NCBI GenBank assembly: GCA_965262455.1
Contig: CBDHFH010000008.1
Coordinates: 992,001 to 1,056,000 of the forward strand
Direction: 5' to 3'
Source: UBA1858 sp965262455
Lineage (GTDB): Bacteria > Pseudomonadota > Gammaproteobacteria > UBA4575
Length of the DNA stretch: 64,000 nt
Part shown: positions 43,614 to 52,258 of the stretch, piece after piece
How positions within the stretch are numbered: position 1 is the first letter of the stretch
How the letters are laid out: the number at the start of each line of letters is the position of its first letter
Notes under the pieces: generated by a model
What the model saw: the letters and a program-made list of their open reading frames with translations, nothing else
The model's database searches: none
Told to the model about the DNA's origin: nothing
Position numbers and translations under genes: made by a program

Positions 43614-44870
43614 TCAAAGTACAAGCGATACATGTGAACTGTTTCGCTGTGACGCTGATTTCTTTCTTCTTGGCTTTTTAGAAGTGCGCTTTTGGTGACG
43701 ATCCATCTTAATAGGTTGTGGTTTTTTGAAAGGATTTGACTCAAAGTTTTCAATAATTATTTTTGGAATGTCGCATTTAATTAGTCTTTCGATAGCCTTC
43801 AGTAACTTCACTTCGTCTATGCAAACCAGCGATATGGCTTCGCCTTCATGGCCTGCGCGACCGGTACGGCCAATACGATGTACATAATCTTCGGCAACGT
43901 GAGGCAAGTCAAAATTTACTACATGAGGGAGCTTGGTAATATCTAATCCACGTGCTGCGATATCGGTTGCAACCAGTACACGAACTTTGCCAGATTTAAA
44001 ATCTGCTAGCGCCTTGGTTCGTGCACCCTGACTTTTGTTACCATGAATTGCTGTAGCCTTAATGCCGTCTGAAATCAGTTGCGCTACAAGCCGGTCAACA
44101 CTATGTTTAGTACGATTGAATACAAGCACTTTTTTCCAGTTGTTTGACTCAATCAAGTAAGATAGTAGTTCACGTTTACGACTTTTATCGACTGGATGTA
44201 CAAGCTGAGTAACAAGTTCACATGCAGTATTCTGGCTAGCGACTTCAATCAAAGCAGGCGACTTGAGAAGCTCACTAGAAAGCTGTTTAACCTCTTTTGA
44301 GAACGTGGCAGAAAATAATAATGTCTGTTGCTTTTTAGGTAAACGTAGCATGATCTTGCGGATATCAGAAATAAATCCCATATCGAGCATGCGATCGGCT
44401 TCATCAAGAACGAGAATATCCACTTTCGAAAGATCAACTGTTTTCTGATTGATGTGATCCAGTAATCTGCCCGGAGTCGCGACTAGAATATCGACTCCGT
44501 TTTGGAGCTTTCTTATTTGCGGATTTATGCTGACGCCGCCAAACACAGCAGTAGAGCGAAGCGGCAAGTATCTACCATAATTATGAACACTATCAGCAAC
44601 TTGCGCTGCAAGTTCTCGGCTTGGAGCTAGCACCAACGCCCGGATCGAACGACATCCTTTTACTTTTTTGCTAGAAGACATTAGTCTTTGTAATAATGGA
44701 AGTGTGTAACTGGCAGTTTTACCTGTACCAGTATGTGCGCCACCAATAATGTCACGTCCATCTAATATTAGAGGAATAGCCTCACGTTGTATTTGAGTAG
44801 GTGCACTATAACCTTTTTCGGACACAGCACGGTGCAATTCGGCACTAAGGCCGAGGGCTTGAAATGACAT
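43614..44870 (-). CDS. DEAD-box RNA helicase, RhlE-like
   Basis: The 418-residue ATP-dependent RNA helicase has Q motif PTQIQREAIP, AHTGTGKT (I), PSRELA (Ia), TPGRLLD (Ib), LDEADRM (II), SATFS (III), VATDIAARGLDI (V) and HRIGRTGRAG (VI), then a basic tail (about 385-410). RhlE-type enzymes remodel ribosome precursors or mRNA, often in the cold; three csp genes lie in the same region. The gene is intact. Confidence 0.92.
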   Translation of the reverse strand: MSFQALGLSAELHRAVSEKGYSAPTQIQREAIPLILDGRDIIGGAHTGTGKTASYTLPLLQRLMSSSKKVKGCRSIRALVLAPSRELAAQVADSVHNYGRYLPLRSTAVFGGVSINPQIRKLQNGVDILVATPGRLLDHINQKTVDLSKVDILVLDEADRMLDMGFISDIRKIMLRLPKKQQTLLFSATFSKEVKQLSSELLKSPALIEVASQNTACELVTQLVHPVDKSRKRELLSYLIESNNWKKVLVFNRTKHSVDRLVAQLISDGIKATAIHGNKSQGARTKALADFKSGKVRVLVATDIAARGLDITKLPHVVNFDLPHVAEDYVHRIGRTGRAGHEGEAISLVCIDEVKLLKAIERLIKCDIPKIIIENFESNPFKKPQPIKMDRHQKRTSKKPRRKKSASQRNSSHVSLVL

Positions 44871-45076
44871 GTTTGTATATTTCTCCAGAGATCGGCCTAC
44901 CCAAGATATATGCTTGAGATGGTCTAGGCGGAAACTACTATTATGTATCGAGGGAATCGGGACGGATCACCGCGTTTGGTATATGTGCAGACCAATAGCG
45001 CACGATATGTATGACATATATTATATAGGAAGTTCAATTTAATTGCTGAACTAAATCGCATTGACCTTGCAAACAT

Positions 45077-45721
45077 TTAACTCAACCCTAATGCTTTGAA
45101 GACGCCTTTGGCATATTTCAGGCCGTTACGAGAATATGTACAGGGACAATATAGTAAAAATAATTATAATTATTTATGAACTTATACATTAACCCATTGC
45201 ATTCCCGATAAGTCTTGCTGTATGCCAAATCTTGACCAGTATAACTTTTCTTAAACAGCACGGTAACCTCGCTTATATTGCCATCGAACACTATAAAGAG
45301 TACCGGCATTTGTTAAGTATCCGTTTTTAGATATGGGTATCGCTAGGCAATAATTTTGACTGGCTAGTATGTACGTTAATAATCCCAACCTGATTTATAA
45401 GCTAATCCGGTTAGAAACCCATTAATAGGCAAATTTATAACTTTGCACTTTTTGCCTTGTTCATAATATCAACGATCACATTCCCATCGATTTCCGCTAG
45501 AATTTAAATATGCGTTTTGCGGTATATACATTTCTATGCAAGAGTTATCAATTTCTCTAAAACTGCGAATACACTTCCAGTCACGATCGTAAGTATTGTT
45601 AGTGGTATTAGGATTTAGAAAAATTCTAATAGGTTTATCTTATGCGGACATTGCAAGACCGACAGCAAAGAGCGTTATTGCTGTAATTAATAAATACCAC
45701 CTACGTTGTAGTTTTTTTCAC
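45077..45721 (-). pseudogene. Decayed paralogue of the W-C repeat secreted protein
   Basis: Reading the minus strand in several frames gives a signal peptide (WYLLITAITLFAVGLAMSA), a stop, then DWKC, SCIEMYIPQNAYLN, RWECDR, stop, GKKCKVINLPINGFLTG, and later RWQYKRGYRAV and NGLKYAKGVFKALGLS. The repeat unit matches the intact gene at 46548-47210. At least two in-frame stops and a frameshift in an A7 tract after the GTG at 45721 mark it as dead. Confidence 0.75.
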
Positions 45722-45810
45722 GCTGATTTACTCTATAGAAATTTATATATAATGATCACATCATTTAAAACTACATTTTTGCAAATAGCTTTGGCCAGCA
45801 TGAAATTTTA

Positions 45811-45963
45811 TTACACATTTTTTCCTTCTCGTTTCAAATCAATCTTTGCGAAATTAACTGCGTCTTTAATATTGTCATAGTTATATCCCTTATAGGTATA
45901 AACTGTTTTTTGTTTGCGCAAAATCCCATATTTTTTTATTACCTTATCTTCGTCATTTGTCAT
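45811..45963 (-). CDS. Small 50-residue protein
   Basis: A short ORF with AGGA before ATG 45963. The sequence begins MTNDEDKVIKKYGI and has VYTYKGYNYDNIKDAVNFAKID, a pattern seen in small bacterial proteins with a one-domain fold of unknown role. It is too short for usual gene calls but looks coding. Confidence 0.5.
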   Translation of the reverse strand: MTNDEDKVIKKYGILRKQKTVYTYKGYNYDNIKDAVNFAKIDLKREGKNV

Positions 45964-46050
45964 TCAATTTCCTATGGTTATAATCATCAATATGCTTTTC
46001 AGCTAAAATTAATTTTTAAGTTTTTCAATTTAGTTTCTCAAACAGTCAAC

Positions 46051-46266
46051 CTAAGACGAATTCACTGCTAGCTCAGAAGTCTTAATTCTCTTGTATAAAA
46101 ATTCAAAATCTTTTAGGTTTTTATGTTGCAAAACCTTCATAAATTTTACTATTAAACTTAATTTAGCAACCAAAATATCTACATCCAGATTTGTATCATC
46201 TTCTAGGTTTAAGAAATCATCTATAATGTCTCTTTGAAAAAACTCTAATTCACCTTCGCTCACCAA
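46051..46266 (-). CDS. Hypothetical 71-residue protein
   Basis: A soluble, acidic, helical protein (DDFLNLEDDTNLDVD, KLSLIVKFMKVLQHKNL). No family recognised. A degenerate family palindrome lies at 46297-46326, upstream of the start. Confidence 0.45.
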   Translation of the reverse strand: MVSEGELEFFQRDIIDDFLNLEDDTNLDVDILVAKLSLIVKFMKVLQHKNLKDFEFLYKRIKTSELAVNSS

Positions 46267-46547
46267 TATGTGATAAGTGTCAATGCAAATGTCAGGAATG
46301 CCCGCTATGGGTCATAAGCTGACGTAATGATATAGGGACACTTTTGGGAACTTTTCTATTATCAGAAATTTTTACACTACACAAGATCAACAACTTATGT
46401 CTGAGTAGGATGGTAGGGTTAACACCAAATTATAATTTAAGAGATTCAAATTGGACTGATAGATGAGATATAAATATAATTTTCAAAATTTTCGGTTACG
46501 TATCTTTATGGTATTTCATTTATGTAGTTGTTAGTTTGTTTGAAGTT

Positions 46548-47210
46548 TCATTTCACACATTCATCGCTTAATTTTCTGAATGGTTTATTGCACACCCAAC
46601 TTTTACCATCATGACCCAAATGTGCGTTCGCAGGAATCTCTATTAGAATACATTCATTATTTTGCTGAATATAACCTCTTTCGCATTTCCATCCTGGGCC
46701 GTATTTTGAATCAGAGAGATATGCATATTCAGGCACTATAATTTGGACACATTCATTGTCTCTTGCACGGTATCCTCGATTACATTTCCATCCAGGATTC
46801 GTACCTTCCTCTGTTATATATCCATTCTTAGGCACAATTATTATTTCACATTTATTAATAAGTTTAGTGAAACCTCGTTTGCAATTCCAGCTTGTTCCTC
46901 TCGAGGTTAGGTAAGCATTGTCTGGTATTAGAATTTTTATGCATGAAGAGTCTACGGCTTTATAGCCATGATTACATTGCCAGCCACCATCGTAAAGATT
47001 TCCAGTTGCATATGCATTAGTTGGTATTACTATCTTCTTACATAAATCTTTAGTTTTTATATGCCCATCAATACACTTCCAACCAGATCCATACTTTTTT
47101 TTCACTGCATTTTCAGGAATATCATCATATACGTCAGCTACTATTGCGTTAACATACAAGCACAACATGCACAAGAATAAAATACTGATGATTCTAGACA
47201 ATATACACAT
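46548..47210 (-). CDS. Secreted protein with six W-C repeats
   Basis: The 220-residue product has a signal peptide (to about residue 25, VNAIVA) and six repeats of about 32 residues. Each has W-x-C-x2-G-[YF]-x7-C, then I-x-[IV]-P-x-N-A-[YH]. The twelve Cys would pair within repeats. Function unknown; adhesion or matrix binding is possible. A dead paralogue lies at 45077-45721, pointing to a local family expansion and loss. Confidence 0.7.
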   Translation of the reverse strand: MCILSRIISILFLCMLCLYVNAIVADVYDDIPENAVKKKYGSGWKCIDGHIKTKDLCKKIVIPTNAYATGNLYDGGWQCNHGYKAVDSSCIKILIPDNAYLTSRGTSWNCKRGFTKLINKCEIIIVPKNGYITEEGTNPGWKCNRGYRARDNECVQIIVPEYAYLSDSKYGPGWKCERGYIQQNNECILIEIPANAHLGHDGKSWVCNKPFRKLSDECVK

Positions 47211-47314
47211 TCCAGCTAAGTATTTAGTTAAAAGGATTATTCTCTATTTTTTTAAATCAAAAACCCCATTTTATAAACAAGGCTTTTGAGTTTTAATTCT
47301 AAACAATGGTGTCA

Positions 47315-47518
47315 CTAGATCGCAGTCACATTAATTGCCTGAAGTCCTTTGGGCCCAGTTTCTTTCTCAAATGAAACCTTTTGCCCCTCTGTTAGTGATT
47401 TAAAACCAGTGCTTTGTATTGCGCTGTAATGAACAAATACGTCTTCTTTATTATCTTGTTGTTCAATGAATCCAAAGCCTTTTGAATCGTTAAACCACTT
47501 AATTGAACCTGTAGCCAT
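47315..47518 (-). CDS. Cold-shock protein (CspA family), copy 2
   Basis: The 67-residue OB-fold protein has KWFNDSKGFGFIEQQ and DVFVHYSAI. It is more divergent from copies 1 and 3 than they are from each other. The conserved leader (47519-47611) carries the GTTTCCTC, CACTTCCTGTA and GCAAACAT blocks. The true start is ATG 47518; the longer frame is leader. Confidence 0.94.
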   Translation of the reverse strand: MATGSIKWFNDSKGFGFIEQQDNKEDVFVHYSAIQSTGFKSLTEGQKVSFEKETGPKGLQAINVTAI

Positions 47519-47848
47519 AATATTATTACCTTTTAAATTAAAAAAATGATGTTTGCTTACAGGAAGTGAAAGAGGTAGCAATGAGAGGTAACACAGAGGA
47601 AACAACTAATTAAAGCCAATGACATGTACTGCATGCAATTAACACTTTACAGCATACTTGCTCACTTAGCGAGACATATCTGAGGTTTTTTCTAATTAAA
47701 TAAAAAAATAAAGTACATGATGATAATTAAATGGTTTATGGGTAAATATATGCACTAATGAACCATTAAAGCGTATACTCAGTACTAATAGTTCTCTCTG
47801 TTGAGTGGAAGCCACTAACGTAGTGATAGCGATAAAGTAATATTCCAT

Positions 47849-48235
47849 ATGATTGATTCCTTAACTATAAAGCTTATTGGCATTGACCCGAAACGCTACC
47901 CCAATCTTTCAAATAATAATTATATTGATGTAATTTATCAGTTATCTGAACCACCTCCTAAGAACTGGTGTGTAATTTTTAATGATATTTTCAAAAATGA
48001 AGGACATGTCAGAATTGACATTAATAGTAGTGAATTCATTAATACTTGGGTAAGAGACATGGAAGAAATACCTATACTATTTAACACTATCAAAGTAAGC
48101 ATAAACTCTACTAATAAGCTTTATCATGAAAAATTAATTAATGATGAAAAGACAAGGAGAGATGCTTACAATCAAACAAAGAGCGCAGAAAGTATCAGAT
48201 TAGATGAAATTCTTGACGCCCTAGATTTTAGCTGA
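47849..48235 (+). CDS. Hypothetical 128-residue protein
   Basis: A soluble protein with an N-terminal ID-LTIKLIGIDPKRYPNL stretch, a central beta region and a charged helical C-terminus (EKTRRDAYNQTKSAESIRLDEIL). No family recognised. Followed after 16 bp by another hypothetical gene, perhaps an operon. Located just left of the insertion sequence. Confidence 0.55.
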   Translation: MIDSLTIKLIGIDPKRYPNLSNNNYIDVIYQLSEPPPKNWCVIFNDIFKNEGHVRIDINSSEFINTWVRDMEEIPILFNTIKVSINSTNKLYHEKLINDEKTRRDAYNQTKSAESIRLDEILDALDFS

Positions 48236-48251
48236 TTACTCAACCTCTCAA

Positions 48252-48527
48252 TTGAATCCAAGTTTTCAACTTCTTATGTCAGTAATTCAATCTAACTACC
48301 AAATACCTTATACACTTAAGTCTTTAATAAATTGTAACCCTCCATTTAAAGCTGAAGGAAGTAATTGGTACCAATACGAGATTTCACAAGGCAGTAATAT
48401 CATTACCGGATATAAATGTGGTGACTATAAATATGTTCTTGAATCTGTTCAGTTTAATATTGACCAGCTTAATCAACGTCAAAAAGGGAAATATGGGAAT
48501 ATGAATATTTCAAAGCCTAAGTCATGA
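48252..48527 (+). CDS. Hypothetical 91-residue (or 83-residue) protein
   Basis: No known domain; it has NWYQYEISQGSNIITGYKCGDYKYV in the centre (split here for reading as NWYQYEISQ and GYKCGDYKYV). The frame could start at TTG 48252 or ATG 48276; the ATG (MSVIQSN) seems more natural. It lies close after the 128-residue gene. Confidence 0.45.
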   Translation: MNPSFQLLMSVIQSNYQIPYTLKSLINCNPPFKAEGSNWYQYEISQGSNIITGYKCGDYKYVLESVQFNIDQLNQRQKGKYGNMNISKPKS

Positions 48528-48565
48528 TGTACATTTTAAGAGTATTATAATTATTAATCATAATC

Positions 48566-48636
48566 CTGTGCATGGCGAATTAGTATTTTGGCATAAATTG
48601 ACTTGAATCCGCTGTGCATGGCGAATTAGTATTTTG
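48566..48636 (+). repeat. Duplicated left end of the insertion sequence
   Basis: The 25-base end CTGTGCATGGCGAATTAGTA-TTTTG occurs twice, at 48566-48590 and 48612-48636, 46 bp apart. One copy belongs to the element at 48612-49812; the outer one may come from an earlier insertion or a slipped transposition. Confidence 0.8.
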
Positions 48637-49812
48637 ACACAATTTTAGTTGAATTCGCAGTCTTGTTCTCTATTAAAATCTATCTATCATAAGTCTGCAT
48701 GAGGGATGTATTCTTACTTGCCATTCATTTAATTAGTTTACTCGTACGCATGCTCCGCCCTGGAGGAATGAAGGCCGTTGCCGCAGAAAACCTATTACTC
48801 AAACAGCAACTTCTTATTATTAATCGATCAAGATTGAAAGCACCCAACTTCACAACTAAAGATCGCTTCATACTCGGATGGCTAGCGATACTACTATCAC
48901 CTAAACGACAGGTTCGCTCTGCAATTATCATTAAGCCCTCTACACTACTCTCCTTCCACAAAGCTCTCGTGAAACGAAAATACCTACAACTTTTCTCTTC
49001 TACTGGCAAAGGAAAGCCTGGGCCCAAAGGGCCTAACAGTGATTTGATCAAAGCCATTGTTGAAATTAAGCAACGCAATCCAAACTTTGGTTGCCCTCGC
49101 ATTGCGTACATTATTACCAATACGTTTGGCATTGAGATTAATAAAGATATTGTGCGAAGAGTACTAATGAAAAATTATCATCCCACCCCTGATAATAGAG
49201 GTGGTCCTTCGTGGCTGTCTTTTATTGCTAATATGAAAGATAGTTTGTGGAGTATTGATCTGTTCTGCTGTGAGTCCATCACACTAAAAACACATTGGGT
49301 GTTAGTGGTGATGGATGTCTGGAATCGCAGAATCATCGAATGCTCAGTCAATAAAAGGCCTGCGGACGGACCAACTCTTTGCAGAATGTTCAATCAGATC
49401 ATTTCTAATAAAAGTACACCTCATTATATAAGTACAGACAATGACCCTCTATTTCAATTTCATCGCTGGAAAGCCAACCTTAGAATTCTGGACATTGAAG
49501 AAATAAAATCAATCCCCTTTAATCCAATCTCACATCCTTATGTCGAACGAGTGATTGGCACCATACGGCGCGAATGTCTGGACCAGACGTTGTTTTGGAA
49601 TGACGTCGATCTGCAGAATAAACTGGATGACTTCACCGACTACTATAACAATCATCGCGTGCATTCTTCTCTGAATGGCGAAGTGCCCGCTAATTTTGGC
49701 GAAGAAAGACCTCAATTAGTTGCAATCCTAGAAAAGTTTAATTGGAAAACGCTTTGTCGTGAACTGGTGCAACTCCCAATTCCAGCTTAAATTACCAATT
49801 CGCCATGCACAG
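48612..49812 (+). mobile_element. Insertion sequence with integrase-core transposase
   Basis: The element is about 1.2 kb with terminal inverted repeats CTGTGCATGGCGAATT (48612) and AATTCGCCATGCACAG (49797-49812). It has one transposase gene. It truncates a methyltransferase copy, whose 3' part begins at 49813. The other half of the target is not found on the left, so the insertion was followed by deletion or rearrangement. No target duplication is visible. Confidence 0.85.
48699..49790 (+). CDS. DDE transposase (rve integrase core)
   Basis: The 363-residue product has an N-terminal helix-turn-helix-like region, then the integrase core with catalytic D in WSIDLF, D in STDNDP and E in PYVERVIGTIRRE, about 35 residues after the second D. 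It ends NNHRVHSSLNG, typical of IS3/IS481-like groups. The exact IS family is not assigned. The gene is intact, so the element may be active. Confidence 0.9.
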   Translation: MRDVFLLAIHLISLLVRMLRPGGMKAVAAENLLLKQQLLIINRSRLKAPNFTTKDRFILGWLAILLSPKRQVRSAIIIKPSTLLSFHKALVKRKYLQLFSSTGKGKPGPKGPNSDLIKAIVEIKQRNPNFGCPRIAYIITNTFGIEINKDIVRRVLMKNYHPTPDNRGGPSWLSFIANMKDSLWSIDLFCCESITLKTHWVLVVMDVWNRRIIECSVNKRPADGPTLCRMFNQIISNKSTPHYISTDNDPLFQFHRWKANLRILDIEEIKSIPFNPISHPYVERVIGTIRRECLDQTLFWNDVDLQNKLDDFTDYYNNHRVHSSLNGEVPANFGEERPQLVAILEKFNWKTLCRELVQLPIPA

Positions 49813-50208
49813 CTTTATGATGCTTATTATGTAGAAGATTTCTGCAATTTAGACTCAGGCATCAAAGAAGAAATACAACAGTGGCAATTAGATTGTATGG
49901 TTACAGTAGCTGCACTTGGTTTTGGAGATATTCCCACTACAGCTTTTATTGAGGCATTTAATATCATTAAAAGTGAAGGATGGATTGCATTCAATATTAA
50001 AGAAACATTTTTAGATACCTCAGATGACTCTGGATTTTCACGCATGATTAGAGAATTAATATTTTCAGAGTATTTGGATATATATCATATTGAGCGTTAT
50101 AGACATCGAAACTCTATAGAGGGAGAACCATTATTCTATTTCGCTATTGCAGGTAGAAAGAATGCTGATGTGCCTTCTGAATTCTTGATATCAAAAGATC
50201 TGTTGTAA
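49813..50208 (+). pseudogene. 3' fragment of a methyltransferase, cut by the insertion sequence
   Basis: It contains 132 codons nearly identical to the C-terminal part of the gene at 36933-37709 (same 396-bp length; only a few changes near the end, PSEFLISK for PTEFLASK). The SAM-binding half is absent, so it is not functional. It faces csp copy 3 as the complete gene faces csp copy 1, in inverted orientation. Confidence 0.88.
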
Positions 50209-50222
50209 CTTTATGTTTTTAT

Positions 50223-50250
50223 ATATCCGTTTTTGCGCTGAAAGTAGGCT
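50223..50250. repeat. Short accessory-region palindrome, degenerate
   Basis: ATATCCGTTTTTGCGCTG then AAAGTAGGCTTA: a decayed copy 15 bp after the methyltransferase fragment. Confidence 0.5.
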
Positions 50251-50259
50251 TATTGAGGC

Positions 50260-50288
50260 TAATAAAAAGCCCTGCACTAACAGGGCTT
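50260..50288 (-). terminator. Rho-independent terminator of csp copy 3
   Basis: On the minus strand AAGCCCTG and CAGGGCTT form an 8-bp stem around TTAGTG, followed by TTTTATT. It ends the csp transcript 27 bp after its stop. Confidence 0.85.
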
Positions 50289-50315
50289 AATTACTAACTT
50301 AACTATATAGTCAGA

Positions 50316-50519
50316 CTAGATTGCAGTAACTGATGTCGCTTGCAGTCCTTTACGTCCTGGTTCGGATTGAAAAGAAACCTGTTGACCTTCTGTTAAGGTT
50401 TTAAAGCCAGTACCTTGAATTGCACTGTAGTGAACAAATACATCTTCACCGTTGCCTTCTTGAGAAATAAATCCGAAACCTTTTGATTCATTAAACCACT
50501 TAATGGAACCTGTAGCCAT
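50316..50519 (-). CDS. Cold-shock protein (CspA family), copy 3
   Basis: The 67-residue OB-fold protein has KWFNESKGFGFISQE and DVFVHYSAI, differing from copy 1 at about ten positions. Its leader (50520-50650) is clearly homologous to that of copy 1, including CAGCTACAGATTTTGATAC further upstream. The csp-methyltransferase pair is thus present twice, in opposite orientation. Confidence 0.95.
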   Translation of the reverse strand: MATGSIKWFNESKGFGFISQEGNGEDVFVHYSAIQGTGFKTLTEGQQVSFQSEPGRKGLQATSVTAI

Positions 50520-50778
50520 AATACTATTTACCTTATAAAATTTAAAAAATTATGTTTGCATACAGGAAGTGAGAAGAGAAACTAAAAGAGGTACCACTGA
50601 GGAAACAACTGCTAATGTCAAGTATCAAAATCTGTAGCTGAACCCACCTTACAGGATTAAAGCTAACATAGCTATGAATAATTAGGTTAATACTGTTTTA
50701 AACGAATCAAACCAGTTGAATCAATGATGAATGACCACTTTTGCGTCTTTTTTAGAATTTTATAAATATCAATAACAA

Positions 50779-51174
50779 ATGAAATTTAATTTTAATCTTG
50801 AGGATGCCAGCCAGGTAGCTATAGGTGCATTTGCTCTGGGTGTTCCGATTTCATTTTCAGAGGAAGCATGGAAACTAGGTGCTACTCTGCCCGCCTTCAA
50901 TTTAGCAATCATATTTGGGTTGTCAGTAATTTTCCTATCATTATTTGCTTATCAGAGCGTTTTCCAAGGCAATATTAAACATAGAATTCCGATATTCTTA
51001 TTTAGAATTGTTATTGCTTATGCGATTGCTGGTGTCATTGTTGCACTAATACTCGTTTCTCTGGATAAATTCCCCTTATTTACTGAACCTACTATCGCGT
51101 TTAAAAGGCTTATTGTGATAACAATGCCGGCATCTATGGGAGCTATCATTGTTGATAGCTTTGATAAAGAATAA
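50779..51174 (+). CDS. DUF2391-like membrane protein
   Basis: The 131-residue inner-membrane product has four hydrophobic segments. It shows GAFALGVPISFSEEAW near 17-32 and ends MPASMGAIIVDSFDKE, a pattern I associate with DUF2391-type membrane proteins of unknown role. ATG 50779 has no clear ribosome site. A family palindrome follows 18 bp after the stop. Confidence 0.65.
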   Translation: MKFNFNLEDASQVAIGAFALGVPISFSEEAWKLGATLPAFNLAIIFGLSVIFLSLFAYQSVFQGNIKHRIPIFLFRIVIAYAIAGVIVALILVSLDKFPLFTEPTIAFKRLIVITMPASMGAIIVDSFDKE

Positions 51175-51192
51175 GTCATTAATATATTTTCA

Positions 51193-51221
51193 ATGTCTGC
51201 TTTTGTGCTGATTGCGAACAT
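51193..51221. repeat. Short accessory-region palindrome
   Basis: ATGTCTGCTTT, TGTGCTG, ATTGCGAACAT: imperfect arms, 18 bp after the membrane-protein stop. Confidence 0.6.
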
Positions 51222-51314
51222 TATGTGGAAAATTCCTTAAATCTGCCTCCCACTGTCTGCTGACGACCCGAAGTGGAGATGTGAATTTTTCGCTAGAGTT
51301 GTTAAAGTGTAGTT

Positions 51315-52033
51315 ATGACTGAGTCTCTGTTGCTAACCTCAACACCTATTCAAACTTTTGCTCAGAGTAACCCTTTAACTAATGCCAGTGGATTCTTTTT
51401 TCAAACTAATTCCTGTTTGTTTCTTGTCACAAGCAGACACGTTCTGTTCGATGAACCCACTAATCATGTGCCCGATCGAATAGAAATCGAGTTGCATACC
51501 AATCCAAATAATTTAGCCGATTCGATTGGTTTCTCTATCCCTCTATACAAATCTGGGAAAAGTATATGGAGGCAAGGTAGTGATGAAGCCGGCGATATAG
51601 ATGTTGCTGTCATTGAAATAGAAACAGATAAATTTCCAGAAAAATCGGTTTACCATGCTTTTACCCCCAACCATCTGCTAGAGTCGTTTGAAGAAATTCA
51701 TGTGGGTTCCTCTATGCTTATAGTTGGATTTCCACTAGGGTTTCATGATTCGCTACATCACTTGCCATCGTACGTCAAGCTGTCAATGCGTCATCACTTG
51801 AGTTTCGATTTAAAGGGAGCGGTTATTTCTTAACTGATGCTTTAACACACAGAGGTACGAGTGGTGCTGCAGTTGTAATTCGCTCGGATAATAATACAGA
51901 CAACCTCCCTTGGAAATTATTGGGAATTCACTCCGCTCGTCTTGACGTGGGCAACAGGGAGACAGCCCTGGATGAGGCGCTTGGACTTAATTGTACTTGG
52001 TTTGCTGACATTTTACTCACTCTAACTAAATGA
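51315..52033 (+). pseudogene. Trypsin-like serine protease, frameshifted
   Basis: The frame from 51315 carries the catalytic His (TSRHVLF) and Asp (DIDVAVIEI) and stops at 51833. The next frame, from about 51803 to 52033, carries the catalytic Ser (HRGTSGAAVV) and a normal protease end. One missing base in AGTTTCG near 51802-51806 joins them as LSFRFKGSGYFLTD. It is either inactivated or a sequence error. No signal peptide is seen, so the intact form would be cytosolic. The stop lies inside a family palindrome. Confidence 0.75.
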
Positions 52034-52058
52034 CTGCTTTTGCGCCGATAGCAGTCAT
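52030..52058. repeat. Short accessory-region palindrome, best GCGCCG copy
   Basis: ATGACTGCT and AGCAGTCAT are perfect 9-bp arms around TTTGCGCCGAT. It overlaps the protease stop codon. A decayed second copy follows at 52080-52111. Confidence 0.75.
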
Positions 52059-52258
52059 TAGACGTTGATCAGATCAATCATGACTGGTTTCGACCCTATG
52101 TAGACGTACATATTTCCAAGATTCTGGGTCCCGATTTGCTCATTTCCATATTTAATATTCACTCTGAAACTGTTACTGTTTTCAATAATATGCAAGACTA
52201 TATAGGAAACAGCTAATAATACTTTGCAGGGCCAACCGATCTGTTTAACAACTGTTAG

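Noticed and set aside
45596..45880. Plus-strand ORF of 94 codons
   Set aside because: It is antisense to the decayed W-C repeat gene and to the 50-residue gene, both of which read better as coding.
50730..50757. Another palindrome copy (ATGACCACTTTTGCGTC)
   Set aside because: Only the left arm is present; no right arm can be found.
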